From: Clostridia bacterium
GTDB lineage: Bacteria > Bacillota > Clostridia > Oscillospirales > CAG-272
Direction of reading: 5' to 3'
Assembly (NCBI GenBank): GCA_017958705.1
Contig: JAGDCE010000015.1
Span: 1 to 14,212 of the forward strand
Length of the DNA stretch: 14,212 nucleotides
This document shows, piece by piece, positions 1 to 6,933 of the stretch. The stretch's first letter is position 1, and each line of letters opens with the position of its first letter. The position numbers and the translations under genes are program-made. Below the pieces are notes generated by a model that did no database searches, was not told the DNA's origin, and worked only from the letters and a program-made list of their open reading frames with translations.

Positions 1-2
1 AC

Positions 3-26
3 CGGTCCGGTAAACACACCGGACCG
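3..26. repeat. Perfect 8-bp hairpin at the left edge
   Basis: CGGTCCGG (3-10) pairs perfectly with CCGGACCG (19-26) around an 8-base loop. A run of six T lies at 38-43, which is too far from the stem for a standard intrinsic terminator. It may still be part of the 3' end of a transcript from the left. The right arm recurs near 364-371. Confidence 0.5.
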
Positions 27-79
27 TCATAAGGCCGTTTTTTCACCGCAAGTCCGGGTGGTGAGTACGTGCGCACTTC

Positions 80-113
80 AAAAGCAGGCTGAAATTAAAA
101 TCAGTCTGCTTTT
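80..113 (+). terminator. Probable intrinsic terminator of an upstream transcript
   Basis: AAAAGCAGGCTGA (80-92) pairs with TCAGTCTGCTTTT (101-113) over 13 positions, with a single G-U wobble, around an A/T-only 8-base loop. The stem starts with four A and ends with four T, so it could stop transcription from either side. The first gene of this window has its own promoter further on, so the hairpin most likely ends a rightward transcript entering from off the left edge. Confidence 0.75.
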
Positions 114-128
114 CATATTCAGTCGGTT

Positions 129-308
129 TAATGAAGACGTTCGCTTCGCTCACTAATGAAGACGGACTAACGCCCTAATGAAGACGTTCGCACTCCGGCG
201 CTCACTAATGAAGCGAAGTCGCCCTCGTTCCTTAATTAGCGAACGCAGTGAGCGACTTCATTCCTTCATTAGCGAAGCGTCTTCATTAGCCCGAAGGGCG
301 ACTTCATT
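129..308. repeat. Patch of TAATGAAG / CTTCATTA short inverted repeats
   Basis: TAATGAAG occurs four times on the + strand, starting at 129, 154, 176 and 206; the first three continue as TAATGAAGACG. The reverse complement CTTCATTA follows at 264 and 281, with shortened CTTCATT copies at 256 and 302. The arms extend further in places: GAAGTCGCCCT (215-225) pairs perfectly with AGGGCGACTTC (295-305). Spacing is irregular (about 22 to 30 bases) and GC-rich spacers such as TTCGCTTCGCTCAC recur in variant form. This looks like an intergenic palindromic repeat family built from copies in both orientations. It is not coding. Confidence 0.75.
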
Positions 309-359
309 TTCGGCGCGGAAATAATCATTCAAAAAACTTCCTTATCACGCCGCGCCGAA
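309..359. repeat. 10-bp inverted repeat with 31-base loop
   Basis: TTCGGCGCGG (309-318) is the exact reverse complement of CCGCGCCGAA (350-359). The 31 bases between are AT-rich and include a run of six A. It lies directly inside the right copy of the outer repeat, so the arms are nested within the larger block. Function unknown. Confidence 0.5.
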
Positions 360-384
360 CACACCGGACCGGTTTTATTTATCG

Positions 385-394
385 CGCCGCGGCG
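385..394. promoter_or_regulatory. GC palindrome just upstream of the promoter
   Basis: CGCCGCGGCG is a perfect 10-base palindrome ending ten bases before the -35 hexamer. The position would suit an activator or repressor site, but a GC-only palindrome can arise by chance in this background. No regulator gene lies in the window. Confidence 0.2.
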
Positions 395-403
395 ATTTAA
401 CTG

Positions 404-432
404 TTGACAAAACGCGTGATATATTATATAAT
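404..432 (+). promoter_or_regulatory. Consensus sigma-A/sigma-70 promoter for the gene cluster
   Basis: A perfect TTGACA -35 (404-409) is followed by a 17-base spacer and a perfect TATAAT -10 (427-432). The surrounding stretch is AT-rich against a GC-rich genome. Transcription would start near 439, giving a leader of about 38 bases before the ATG at 477. No other promoter this good was recognised in the window, so it may drive all ten genes. Confidence 0.9.
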
Positions 433-441
433 CATAACAGA

Positions 442-470
442 GCCGGCGGCGCCGGCAAAATACCGGAGGT
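442..470 (+). promoter_or_regulatory. Leader hairpin and ribosome binding site
   Basis: GCCGGC (442-447) and GCCGGC (451-456) form a 6-bp stem with a 3-base loop, very near the expected 5' end of the mRNA. Such a stem commonly protects a message; here that is inference. The ribosome binding site GGAGGT (465-470) lies six bases before the ATG at 477 and outside the stem. Confidence 0.55.
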
Positions 471-476
471 GTCAGA

Positions 477-2417
477 ATGACGTCTTATTACGTACGAGCC
501 TGTCTTCCGTTCGATTTCGTGTCGCGGATGAAGGACGAGGGGATAGATCCAGTAAAACGGCTGGGAGAAGAACTGAAAGAAAAATGCTCCGCCGAGATCA
601 GAAACAACTGTTATACGTTCGGTCTGTATATCGCCGAGGCGGAGTCCGAGGAGGACTGCAGAGCGAAGTTTTCGGCCGCGTGGGACAAACTTTATCCGCA
701 GGAAAGGGAAAAGCCCGTGTTTCTGATAGCGAAAAACGACGGGAGCGACGGCGCGGAGTTGATGCGGAGCGTTTTCGCCGGATATTACGGCGCGGACGAA
801 TACTTGCAGCTGACCGTCGAGCTTTACAACTGCATCCCGCTGCTTGCAAAGGCGGGGGCGCTCGCTGCGCTAAGAAGCAGAAGCTACGTTTTCGTCGTCG
901 ACCCGGGATGCGGCTTTACGACTCTTCTGTCGTCATTCGGCGATTTCCTGCACCGCATGCACGTTTACGGCGAAAACGACGAGAAACGCACATACTATAC
1001 CGAATACAGGATCGGGCGCGAGACCGGCGGCGGATACACCACGCCGGCGGACCTGATCTCCGCCATAAGCGACGCCGAGGAGATAGAGAAAACGAACATC
1101 CTCGGCATAGATCTCGGATATTTCCTTGAAGGCGGTAAATTCGACGAACTGCGCGCGTTCGCACAGCGCCTCGGCAAATACGGCGACGATTACGTATACG
1201 TTTTTCGCGTGCCGTATCTTGAAAAGAAGGCGCTCGACGACATCGTTTCGGTGCTGTCCGACGTCATGCTCGTGCGCACGGTCAAAGTCCCGCCGCTCCA
1301 CGATATCGTGCTGTTCGAGCACATGTGGTACGAGCTTTACACGATGGGCTACGATTTCAGCCAGTCGGTCTCGGAGCAGTTTTTCGAAAGAGTGCGCCGC
1401 GAAAAGCAGGACGGCCGCTTCTACGGTTTCAAAACGGTCACGAAGATCGTCTGCGGCATGATACTTGAAAAAGCCGCGCACGATTCGGCGCTTCTGGCGG
1501 CGGGCGGGGACCCGGACGAGAAGAAACTCGGGCCGGCCGATCTCGGCGCCGTCGAAATGAAAAAAGAGCGCAGCGGATACGAGGAGCTTGAAGAGCTGAT
1601 CGGAATGGAGACGGTCTCGAAAAGGATCCGTGAGATCGTCGCGCAGGTCAAGCTGTCGATGAGCAGTGAAAAACTCGACCGTCCGTGCCTGCACATGCGC
1701 TTCACCGGCGCTCCCGGTACCGGCAAAACGACGGTCGCGAGGATAATCGGAAAGATCTTCAAGGAGGAGGGCATCCTGCGCAAGGGCGCGTTTCTTGAAT
1801 ACTCCGCGCGTTCGCTCTGCGCCGAGTACGTCGGGCAGACGGCGGTGCGGACCGCATCGATCTGCCGCGACGCCTACGGCTCCGTGCTTTTCATAGACGA
1901 GGCGTACGCCCTGTACGAGGGCAACCGATACAACAACGATTACGGCAGAGAAGCGCTGACGACGCTCATATCCGAAATGGAGAACCACCGCGACGACATG
2001 CTCGTCATAATGGCGGGTTATACCGACGATATGGAGACGCTCATGGAGGGCAACGCCGGCCTGCGCAGCCGTATGCCGTTCGTCATACATTTCCCGAATT
2101 ACAGCAGAGAACAGCTGTTTCAGATCTATATGCTGATGGTGAGAAAGCATTTCAGCTACACTCCGGATCTCGAAGAGGCGGCGCGTGATTTCTTCGATTC
2201 CGTGCCCGAAGCCATGCTCGGCTCGCGCGATTTCGCCAACGGCAGATACGTGAGAAACCTTTACGAGCGAACTTGGTCGCGCGCCTCGCTGCGCGCGGCG
2301 CTTGACGGAGCCGCGGGCGTCAGCCTGACCGGCGCCGATCTCAGATCAGCCGCCGCCGATCCGGAATTCTCCGAAATGCCGGAAAAGACCGTGCGCGTCG
2401 GCTTCAGCAAAAACTGA
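477..2417 (+). CDS. AAA+ ATPase, CbxX/CfqX-SpoVK type, with degenerate N-terminal AAA-like domain
   Basis: A 646-residue, probably cytoplasmic ATPase with no signal peptide or membrane segment. The C-terminal domain (about 370-625) is a typical CbxX/SpoVK AAA+ module: Walker A G411-APGTGK417-T, Walker B VLFIDE (470-475) and arginine-finger candidates R530 and R532. Members of this family remodel other proteins or complexes; the client here is unknown. The N-terminal half (about 90-360) follows the same layout but with a broken P-loop, D142-PGCGF147-TT, where F replaces the lysine, and a Walker B-like ILGID (208-212) followed by L instead of the catalytic E. I infer a tandem AAA+ protein with an inactive first ring. 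The start is set by GGAGGT six bases upstream of the ATG and by the consensus promoter. The kinase gene follows after 14 bases. The family is secure; the role is not. Confidence 0.88.
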   Translation: MTSYYVRACLPFDFVSRMKDEGIDPVKRLGEELKEKCSAEIRNNCYTFGLYIAEAESEEDCRAKFSAAWDKLYPQEREKPVFLIAKNDGSDGAELMRSVFAGYYGADEYLQLTVELYNCIPLLAKAGALAALRSRSYVFVVDPGCGFTTLLSSFGDFLHRMHVYGENDEKRTYYTEYRIGRETGGGYTTPADLISAISDAEEIEKTNILGIDLGYFLEGGKFDELRAFAQRLGKYGDDYVYVFRVPYLEKKALDDIVSVLSDVMLVRTVKVPPLHDIVLFEHMWYELYTMGYDFSQSVSEQFFERVRREKQDGRFYGFKTVTKIVCGMILEKAAHDSALLAAGGDPDEKKLGPADLGAVEMKKERSGYEELEELIGMETVSKRIREIVAQVKLSMSSEKLDRPCLHMRFTGAPGTGKTTVARIIGKIFKEEGILRKGAFLEYSARSLCAEYVGQTAVRTASICRDAYGSVLFIDEAYALYEGNRYNNDYGREALTTLISEMENHRDDMLVIMAGYTDDMETLMEGNAGLRSRMPFVIHFPNYSREQLFQIYMLMVRKHFSYTPDLEEAARDFFDSVPEAMLGSRDFANGRYVRNLYERTWSRASLRAALDGAAGVSLTGADLRSAAADPEFSEMPEKTVRVGFSKN

Positions 2418-2431
2418 CCGGAGGTAAAAAA

Positions 2432-4114
2432 ATGAAATTTCAGTATAAAGACACGTATATCGAGGCGGAGGACTGTTCGACTTTCCTGCAGATAGCGAAG
2501 CGGGTGCAGTCAGAATACGACGCGCCGATAATCTTGGCGAAGGTCGGCCAGATCCTGACGGAGCTGAACAAGACCGTCACAGAGAAGAGCGGCGCCGTCA
2601 ACAAGACCGGCGAGCCCGAAAGACTGTCGTTTATAACCACCGCCGACCGCGACGGACACAAAACGTACGAGCGCGGCGCGACGATGATGTTCTTGCGCGC
2701 GATGACGCACGTTTTCGGACGCAGGATCGCTCACTTGAAACTCGAGTACGCCGTTGGCGACAGCCTGTTTTTCAGCACCGCGCTCAAATCGGGCGATATC
2801 ACCGACGAGGACATAGAAGCGCTTAAGGCGACCATGCGCCGCTACGCCGACGACGACGAGAAGTTTTTCAAGACGAAGATACCGACGGAGGAGGCCATAG
2901 CGCTGTTCCGCCGTCACGGCATGACGGACAAGGAAAGGCTTTTCCATTACCGCCGCACTTCGACGACCAACATTTACCGGTTTGGAAACTACTGCGATTA
3001 CTATTACGGATATATGCCGCCGTCGGCGGGATACGTGAACGTGTTCGATCTCAGAAAATACGAAGGCGGGGTTCTGCTCACGCTTCCGAATCACAACAGA
3101 CCGCTCGACCCCGGAAGTCCGGAGATCCCGGCGAAACTTTTCGCTACGATGCACGCGACGAACGAATGGGGAGAAAACCTCGGCGTTGCGACAGTCGCCG
3201 CGTTAAACGACGCCATCTCGGAAGGCCGCGGCAGAGATATAATCCTCGCGTCCGAGGCTTATCAGGAGCATATAATCGGCGGTATCGCCGCGCGGATAAA
3301 GAGTGAAAACAGGAGGATCGTTATGATCGCCGGTCCGTCGTCGTCCGGCAAGACGTCGTTCTCGCACCGTCTTTCGGTGCAGCTGAACAACGTCGGACTG
3401 CGCGCGCATCCGATCGCCTGCGACAACTATTACGTCGAGCGCGACAAAACGCCGAAGGACGAGAACGGCGAATACGATTTCGAGTGTCTGGAAGCGTTGA
3501 ACGTTGAGCTTTTCAACGAACAGATGACGGCGCTTCTGCGCGGCGAGCGCGTGGAGCTGCCGACGTTCAACTTCAAAAAGGGCGTGCCGGAATACAACGG
3601 CAGTACGCTCTGCATGGGGGCGGACGACGTCCTCGTCATCGAGGGCATCCACGGCTTGAACGATAAACTTTCGTACGCCATAAGCCCAGACGATAAATTC
3701 AAGATCTATATCAGCGCGGTGACGGCGCTGAATATCGACGAGCACAACCGCATCCCGACGACGGACAACCGCGAGATACGCCGCATGGTCCGCGACGCGC
3801 GGACGCGCGGATTTTCCGCAAAGGACACGATATCGCGCTGGCAGTCCGTCCGACACGGTGAACAGAAGCATATCTTTCCGTTCCAGGAGGGCGCGGACGT
3901 GATGTTCAATTCCGCGTCGCTTTACGAGCTCGCGGTGCTGAAAACGTTCGCCGAGCCGCTGCTTTTCTCGATAGAACATGATTCGCCCGAATATCCCGAG
4001 GCGAAAAGACTGCTGAAATTCCTCGAATATTTCCTCGGTCTGTCGTGCGAAGACGTGCCGAGAAACAGTCTGATAAGAGAGTTCATCGGCGGCAGCGTCT
4101 TCCCGGTGGGTTGA
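2432..4114 (+). CDS. Nucleoside (uridine) kinase-like protein with ThrRS-like N-terminal region
   Basis: A 560-residue cytoplasmic protein. Residues about 295-500 form a uridine kinase/phosphoribulokinase-type P-loop domain: Walker A GPSSSGKT (301-308), a DNYY-type substrate segment soon after, a VIEGIHGLN segment, and the RRMVRDARTRG basic stretch typical of this kinase group. The first 290 residues resemble the TGS plus second-additional-domain arrangement of threonyl-tRNA synthetase, found in many Firmicute and Thermotoga 'uridine kinase-related' proteins; the length is usual for them. It would phosphorylate a nucleoside or similar sugar-containing compound with a nucleoside triphosphate; the true substrate is unproven for the long form. 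The ribosome binding site GGAGG (2420-2424) lies seven bases before the ATG. Pairing with the AAA+ gene suggests a shared role, or merely a shared promoter. Confidence 0.88.
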   Translation: MKFQYKDTYIEAEDCSTFLQIAKRVQSEYDAPIILAKVGQILTELNKTVTEKSGAVNKTGEPERLSFITTADRDGHKTYERGATMMFLRAMTHVFGRRIAHLKLEYAVGDSLFFSTALKSGDITDEDIEALKATMRRYADDDEKFFKTKIPTEEAIALFRRHGMTDKERLFHYRRTSTTNIYRFGNYCDYYYGYMPPSAGYVNVFDLRKYEGGVLLTLPNHNRPLDPGSPEIPAKLFATMHATNEWGENLGVATVAALNDAISEGRGRDIILASEAYQEHIIGGIAARIKSENRRIVMIAGPSSSGKTSFSHRLSVQLNNVGLRAHPIACDNYYVERDKTPKDENGEYDFECLEALNVELFNEQMTALLRGERVELPTFNFKKGVPEYNGSTLCMGADDVLVIEGIHGLNDKLSYAISPDDKFKIYISAVTALNIDEHNRIPTTDNREIRRMVRDARTRGFSAKDTISRWQSVRHGEQKHIFPFQEGADVMFNSASLYELAVLKTFAEPLLFSIEHDSPEYPEAKRLLKFLEYFLGLSCEDVPRNSLIREFIGGSVFPVG

Positions 4115-4115
4115 T

Positions 4116-5699
4116 ATGAAAAAAGCTGTTTCGATCGCGCTGCTTGTATTTCTGCTCCTCCCGTTCGCCTCATGTACGGCGGGACCGGAGGAAACCGGCG
4201 CGGACGTCACGGAAACGGTGACGCAAACTGAGACGGCATCCGGCTGGACCGAACCGGCCGACACGGAGGATAAAGGCTTGAGCGAGGACGGAAAACGGTA
4301 TTATTTCAGCGCCGAAGGCGACGACAAAAACGACGGAACGACGCCGCAGAGCGCGAAAAAAAGCCTGTCCGTCATGGACGGCGTGACTCTTTGCCCCGGT
4401 GACCGCGTGCTTCTGCGCCGCGGCGACACGTGGCACGAAAGGCTCGTACTGCGCGGCAGAGGCGACGCAGACGGCTGGATCTATATAGGCGCTTACGGCG
4501 AAGGAGACGAAATGCCGCGCATCTCGCTTGACAACGGCAGAGACGATATAGCCGTGCTTTGCGAGGATGCCGAAAACGGGCTCGGCTATATGTGGTTCGA
4601 CGGTATTTCCGTCGGAGATACGCACCTCGGCATTTATCTGCGCGCAAACGGCGTCCATGACGACGGCCATATAAGAATAACCGGCTGTGAATTCTTCAAC
4701 GTGAACTGTCCCGAACTCATGGCGGAGGCGATGACCTCGGTCGGATGGCTCGGAGAGAAAAAAGGCGGTCTTTCGGGCAACGGCGGCGTATACGAATATA
4801 TCTGGCCGACGGCGATAAACGTCGGAGGCAGGCCCGCGCTGCCGCTTGCTTCGGTCAGCGTTGACGGCGTTTGCGCTCCTTCAACGGTGCTTTCCTGCGT
4901 CGAGATATCGGACTGCCGCTTTGACGGCTGCGTTATCGCCGTGGGCGCGAACTGCTATTCGTACCACTACGGCACCGGCGCGAACCAGTTCATGGAATAT
5001 ACCGCGAACTGGAGCATGAAAAACGTTGTTTGCCGCGGCACCATGACGGCGCTGAATTTCGATTCCTGCGACTTCGGATATGAAGGCGAGGGAAGCGAAT
5101 GGGGCGTCTTCGAGAATATCGACTACGACGACGGCATGAGCTCGCAAAGCATGGCTTTCGGAACGACCGCCGCGCTTCTGTCGTCGTGCCGCGACCTTTA
5201 TATAAAAAACAGCCGCTTCTGCGGATGCCGCAACGGAGGTTCCCCTGACGGCTGCGGCTTCGACCTTGAGCGCGACGACCATAATATCACGCTCGACGGA
5301 TGTATCATCGCAGACAACGACGGTCAGGGCGTGCTGATAATGGACACAGTGATGCTCGATCAGGTCAGCGGTGAAAACGTCCACACGCCGAGCACTGACT
5401 GCACGATAAAGAACTGCGTTTTTCTCGGCAACATGAAAAACGTATACAATGAAAATTACTGCTTCGATATCCTGGTTTTCAACCGCGAAAACGAACGGAT
5501 AACGGTCAGCGGATGCGATTTTTACTGCACGGAAAAGACACACGGCGCGGCGCAGGTGCGGATAAACCGGCGCGGGAGCAAACAGAGCCCCGTCGGCCAG
5601 ATCGTGCGCGGCGTAACCGTCGAGGACTGTACCGTCCGCGTGTACGAGAACAGGGAAAAGCTTCCGTCTTTGGAAGAAATAACGGGTGACCGCGGCTGA
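4116..5699 (+). CDS. Secreted right-handed beta-helix lipoprotein
   Basis: A 527-residue exported lipoprotein. Residues 1-20 are a lipoprotein signal (KK, a hydrophobic core, then FAS-C20), so the mature protein should be lipid-anchored at C20 outside the membrane. A Thr/Glu-rich linker runs to about residue 65. The segment with YYFSAEGDDKNDGTT and PGDRVLLRRGDTW is the characteristic entry to parallel beta-helix proteins related to pectate lyases and other polysaccharide-active enzymes. Repeated short strands with ITGCEF-, ISDCRF- and IKNSRF-like turns continue to near the end. Catalytic residues cannot be assigned, so it may be a lyase, hydrolase, epimerase or only a glycan binder. The ATG begins one base after the kinase stop, with only a weak GGTGGG upstream, so it probably depends on translational coupling. 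Function in glycan capture or cleavage is inferred from the fold and the downstream genes. Confidence 0.82.
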   Translation: MKKAVSIALLVFLLLPFASCTAGPEETGADVTETVTQTETASGWTEPADTEDKGLSEDGKRYYFSAEGDDKNDGTTPQSAKKSLSVMDGVTLCPGDRVLLRRGDTWHERLVLRGRGDADGWIYIGAYGEGDEMPRISLDNGRDDIAVLCEDAENGLGYMWFDGISVGDTHLGIYLRANGVHDDGHIRITGCEFFNVNCPELMAEAMTSVGWLGEKKGGLSGNGGVYEYIWPTAINVGGRPALPLASVSVDGVCAPSTVLSCVEISDCRFDGCVIAVGANCYSYHYGTGANQFMEYTANWSMKNVVCRGTMTALNFDSCDFGYEGEGSEWGVFENIDYDDGMSSQSMAFGTTAALLSSCRDLYIKNSRFCGCRNGGSPDGCGFDLERDDHNITLDGCIIADNDGQGVLIMDTVMLDQVSGENVHTPSTDCTIKNCVFLGNMKNVYNENYCFDILVFNRENERITVSGCDFYCTEKTHGAAQVRINRRGSKQSPVGQIVRGVTVEDCTVRVYENREKLPSLEEITGDRG

Positions 5700-5715
5700 G
5701 AAAGCGTGGAGAGGT

Positions 5716-6909
5716 ATGATCGATCAGAGTTACCGTATCGGGGATAGGATATTTGAAAACCGGCTCGTATTCCAGCCCATGGAGAGCCGGAGCTGCCTCG
5801 CCGACGGATCGCCGTCTGAGCTGACCGCGCGCAAATACATGAAAGCCGCGGAAAGCGGCGCGGGAACGGTCTGGTTTGAAGCGTGCGCCGTCTGCCCCGA
5901 GGGGCGCACCGGCGATACGCAGATGATGCTGACGGAGAACAGCGCCGGGGCTTTTTCTGAGTTGCTTGCCAAAATGAAAAAGGCGTCCGGCGGACGTCAG
6001 ATATATATCCTGCAGCTGACGCATTCCGGCAGACAGAGCGCAGAACCGATCATCGCGTATCACAACGCGCTCTACGAGGCAAAAAAGCCGGTGCCGCCCG
6101 GCTGTGTCGCGACCGGCGGTTATCTCGGATCGCTTCCCGCGCTTTACGCTAAAAGCGCGCGCCTCGCGGCTGAAGTCGGCTTCGACGGGGTCGACGTCAA
6201 ATCATGCCACGGATATCTTTTGCAGGAGCTTTTGTCCGCGTATTCGCGTGAAGACGATTACGGCGGATGCTTCGAAAACAGAACGCGCCTCCTGCTCGAC
6301 TGCGTGCGGGCGGTAAGATCCGCGATCCCGTCAGATATGATCGTCGCAAGCCGACTTGGAGTGTCCGACGTCGTGCCGTATCCGTACGGCTTCGGCACGG
6401 ACGCCGACGGGAATATCGATTATGCCGAGCCAGACGCGCTGATATCGGAGCTGATACGTGCCGGCGTCGGGCTGATAAACGTCACCGTCGGCAATCCGTA
6501 TTACAACCCGCACGTGAACCGCCCGTTCAGAAAAGGCGGCTATATACCGCCCGAAGGCCCGCGGACCGGGCTTCAAAGATTGATTACGGTGCAAAATCAC
6601 ATAAAAGAGAAGTTTCCGTCCCTGCCCCTCGTCGGCTCGGGGATGTCGTACTACGGAAAGGATATAATCGAAAAATCACAAGAGCTGCTCCGTGACGGCG
6701 TCTGCGATCTCGTAGGCTTCGGCAGGATGTGGCTCGCTTATCCGGAAATATACAGAGATCATTTGAGCAAAGCGCAGACGCGCCCGAAATACTGTGTGAC
6801 GTGCTCGCGCTGTACGGAGCTGATGCGCGGCGGAATGCCGTCCGGATGCGCCGTTTACGATGAATACTATAAAGAGCTATACGCGAAAATGAATGAAAAC
6901 GGGCGGTGA
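5716..6909 (+). CDS. Old Yellow Enzyme-family NADH:flavin oxidoreductase with C-terminal Cys cluster
   Basis: A 397-residue FMN-dependent TIM-barrel protein of the Old Yellow Enzyme/dienoyl-CoA reductase superfamily. Visible markers are the N-terminal RIFENRLVFQPM strand, the HGYLLQELLSAYSREDDYGG-type substrate/FMN loop, and the C-terminal DLVGFGRMWLAYPE phosphate-binding segment. The usual H-x-x-N/H pair is K162-S-C-H165 here, with Y167 kept. Cysteines C360, C363, C366 and C378 resemble the 4Fe-4S site of 2,4-dienoyl-CoA reductase, though one residue shorter between the second and third. The FAD/NAD half that follows in those enzymes is absent, so an external electron donor is likely. The start is uncertain: ATG 5716 matches the family N-terminus but its purine-rich site ends one base away. 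GTG 5686, overlapping the lipoprotein gene by 14 bases, has GGAAG nine bases upstream. It likely reduces or oxidises a C=C or hydroxyl next to a carbonyl; the substrate is unknown. Confidence 0.87.
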   Translation: MIDQSYRIGDRIFENRLVFQPMESRSCLADGSPSELTARKYMKAAESGAGTVWFEACAVCPEGRTGDTQMMLTENSAGAFSELLAKMKKASGGRQIYILQLTHSGRQSAEPIIAYHNALYEAKKPVPPGCVATGGYLGSLPALYAKSARLAAEVGFDGVDVKSCHGYLLQELLSAYSREDDYGGCFENRTRLLLDCVRAVRSAIPSDMIVASRLGVSDVVPYPYGFGTDADGNIDYAEPDALISELIRAGVGLINVTVGNPYYNPHVNRPFRKGGYIPPEGPRTGLQRLITVQNHIKEKFPSLPLVGSGMSYYGKDIIEKSQELLRDGVCDLVGFGRMWLAYPEIYRDHLSKAQTRPKYCVTCSRCTELMRGGMPSGCAVYDEYYKELYAKMNENGR

Positions 6910-6933
6910 TACAGCCCGGACGGGAGATATGAT

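Larger units (their letters stand above)
1..373. repeat. Non-coding block bounded by an 11-base inverted repeat
   Basis: ACCGGTCCGGT at 1-11 is the exact reverse complement of ACCGGACCGGT at 363-373. The 14 bases AACACACCGGACCG also occur twice in direct orientation, at 13-26 and 358-371. The outer repeat encloses a terminator-like hairpin, a patch of short repeats and another inverted repeat. No credible gene was seen. The outer element is itself nearly palindromic, so it reads almost the same as a direct or an inverted repeat. It could be the ends of a small non-autonomous element, or duplicated hairpin debris. The left side may continue outside the window. Confidence 0.55.

Noticed and set aside
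129..308. CRISPR array
   Set aside because: Repeat core is only 8-11 bases, spacing is uneven, and the orientation reverses in the middle; no cas gene is present.
404..1129. Plus-strand open frame of 241 codons in the second frame of the AAA+ gene
   Set aside because: Its TTG start is the -35 box of the promoter and its product is Arg-rich out-of-frame sequence.
933..2150. Long minus-strand open frame of 405 codons inside the AAA+ gene
   Set aside because: It lies opposite a gene with clear AAA+ motifs, its His/Arg/Val-rich sequence shows no recognised domain, and it is explained by GC-rich third codon positions.
477..4114. Calvin-cycle pair (CbxX activase plus phosphoribulokinase)
   Set aside because: The kinase has a ThrRS-like N-terminal region and uridine-kinase-type motifs, and no RuBisCO gene is present. 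The resemblance is at family level only.
3203..4264. Long minus-strand open frame across the kinase/lipoprotein junction
   Set aside because: Antisense to two well-supported genes, with no recognisable domain and no ribosome binding site noticed.
5716..6909. True bile-acid reductase (BaiCD/BaiH) assignment
   Set aside because: The C-terminal FAD/NAD domain is absent, the active-site His is replaced by Lys, and the neighbours point to glycans.
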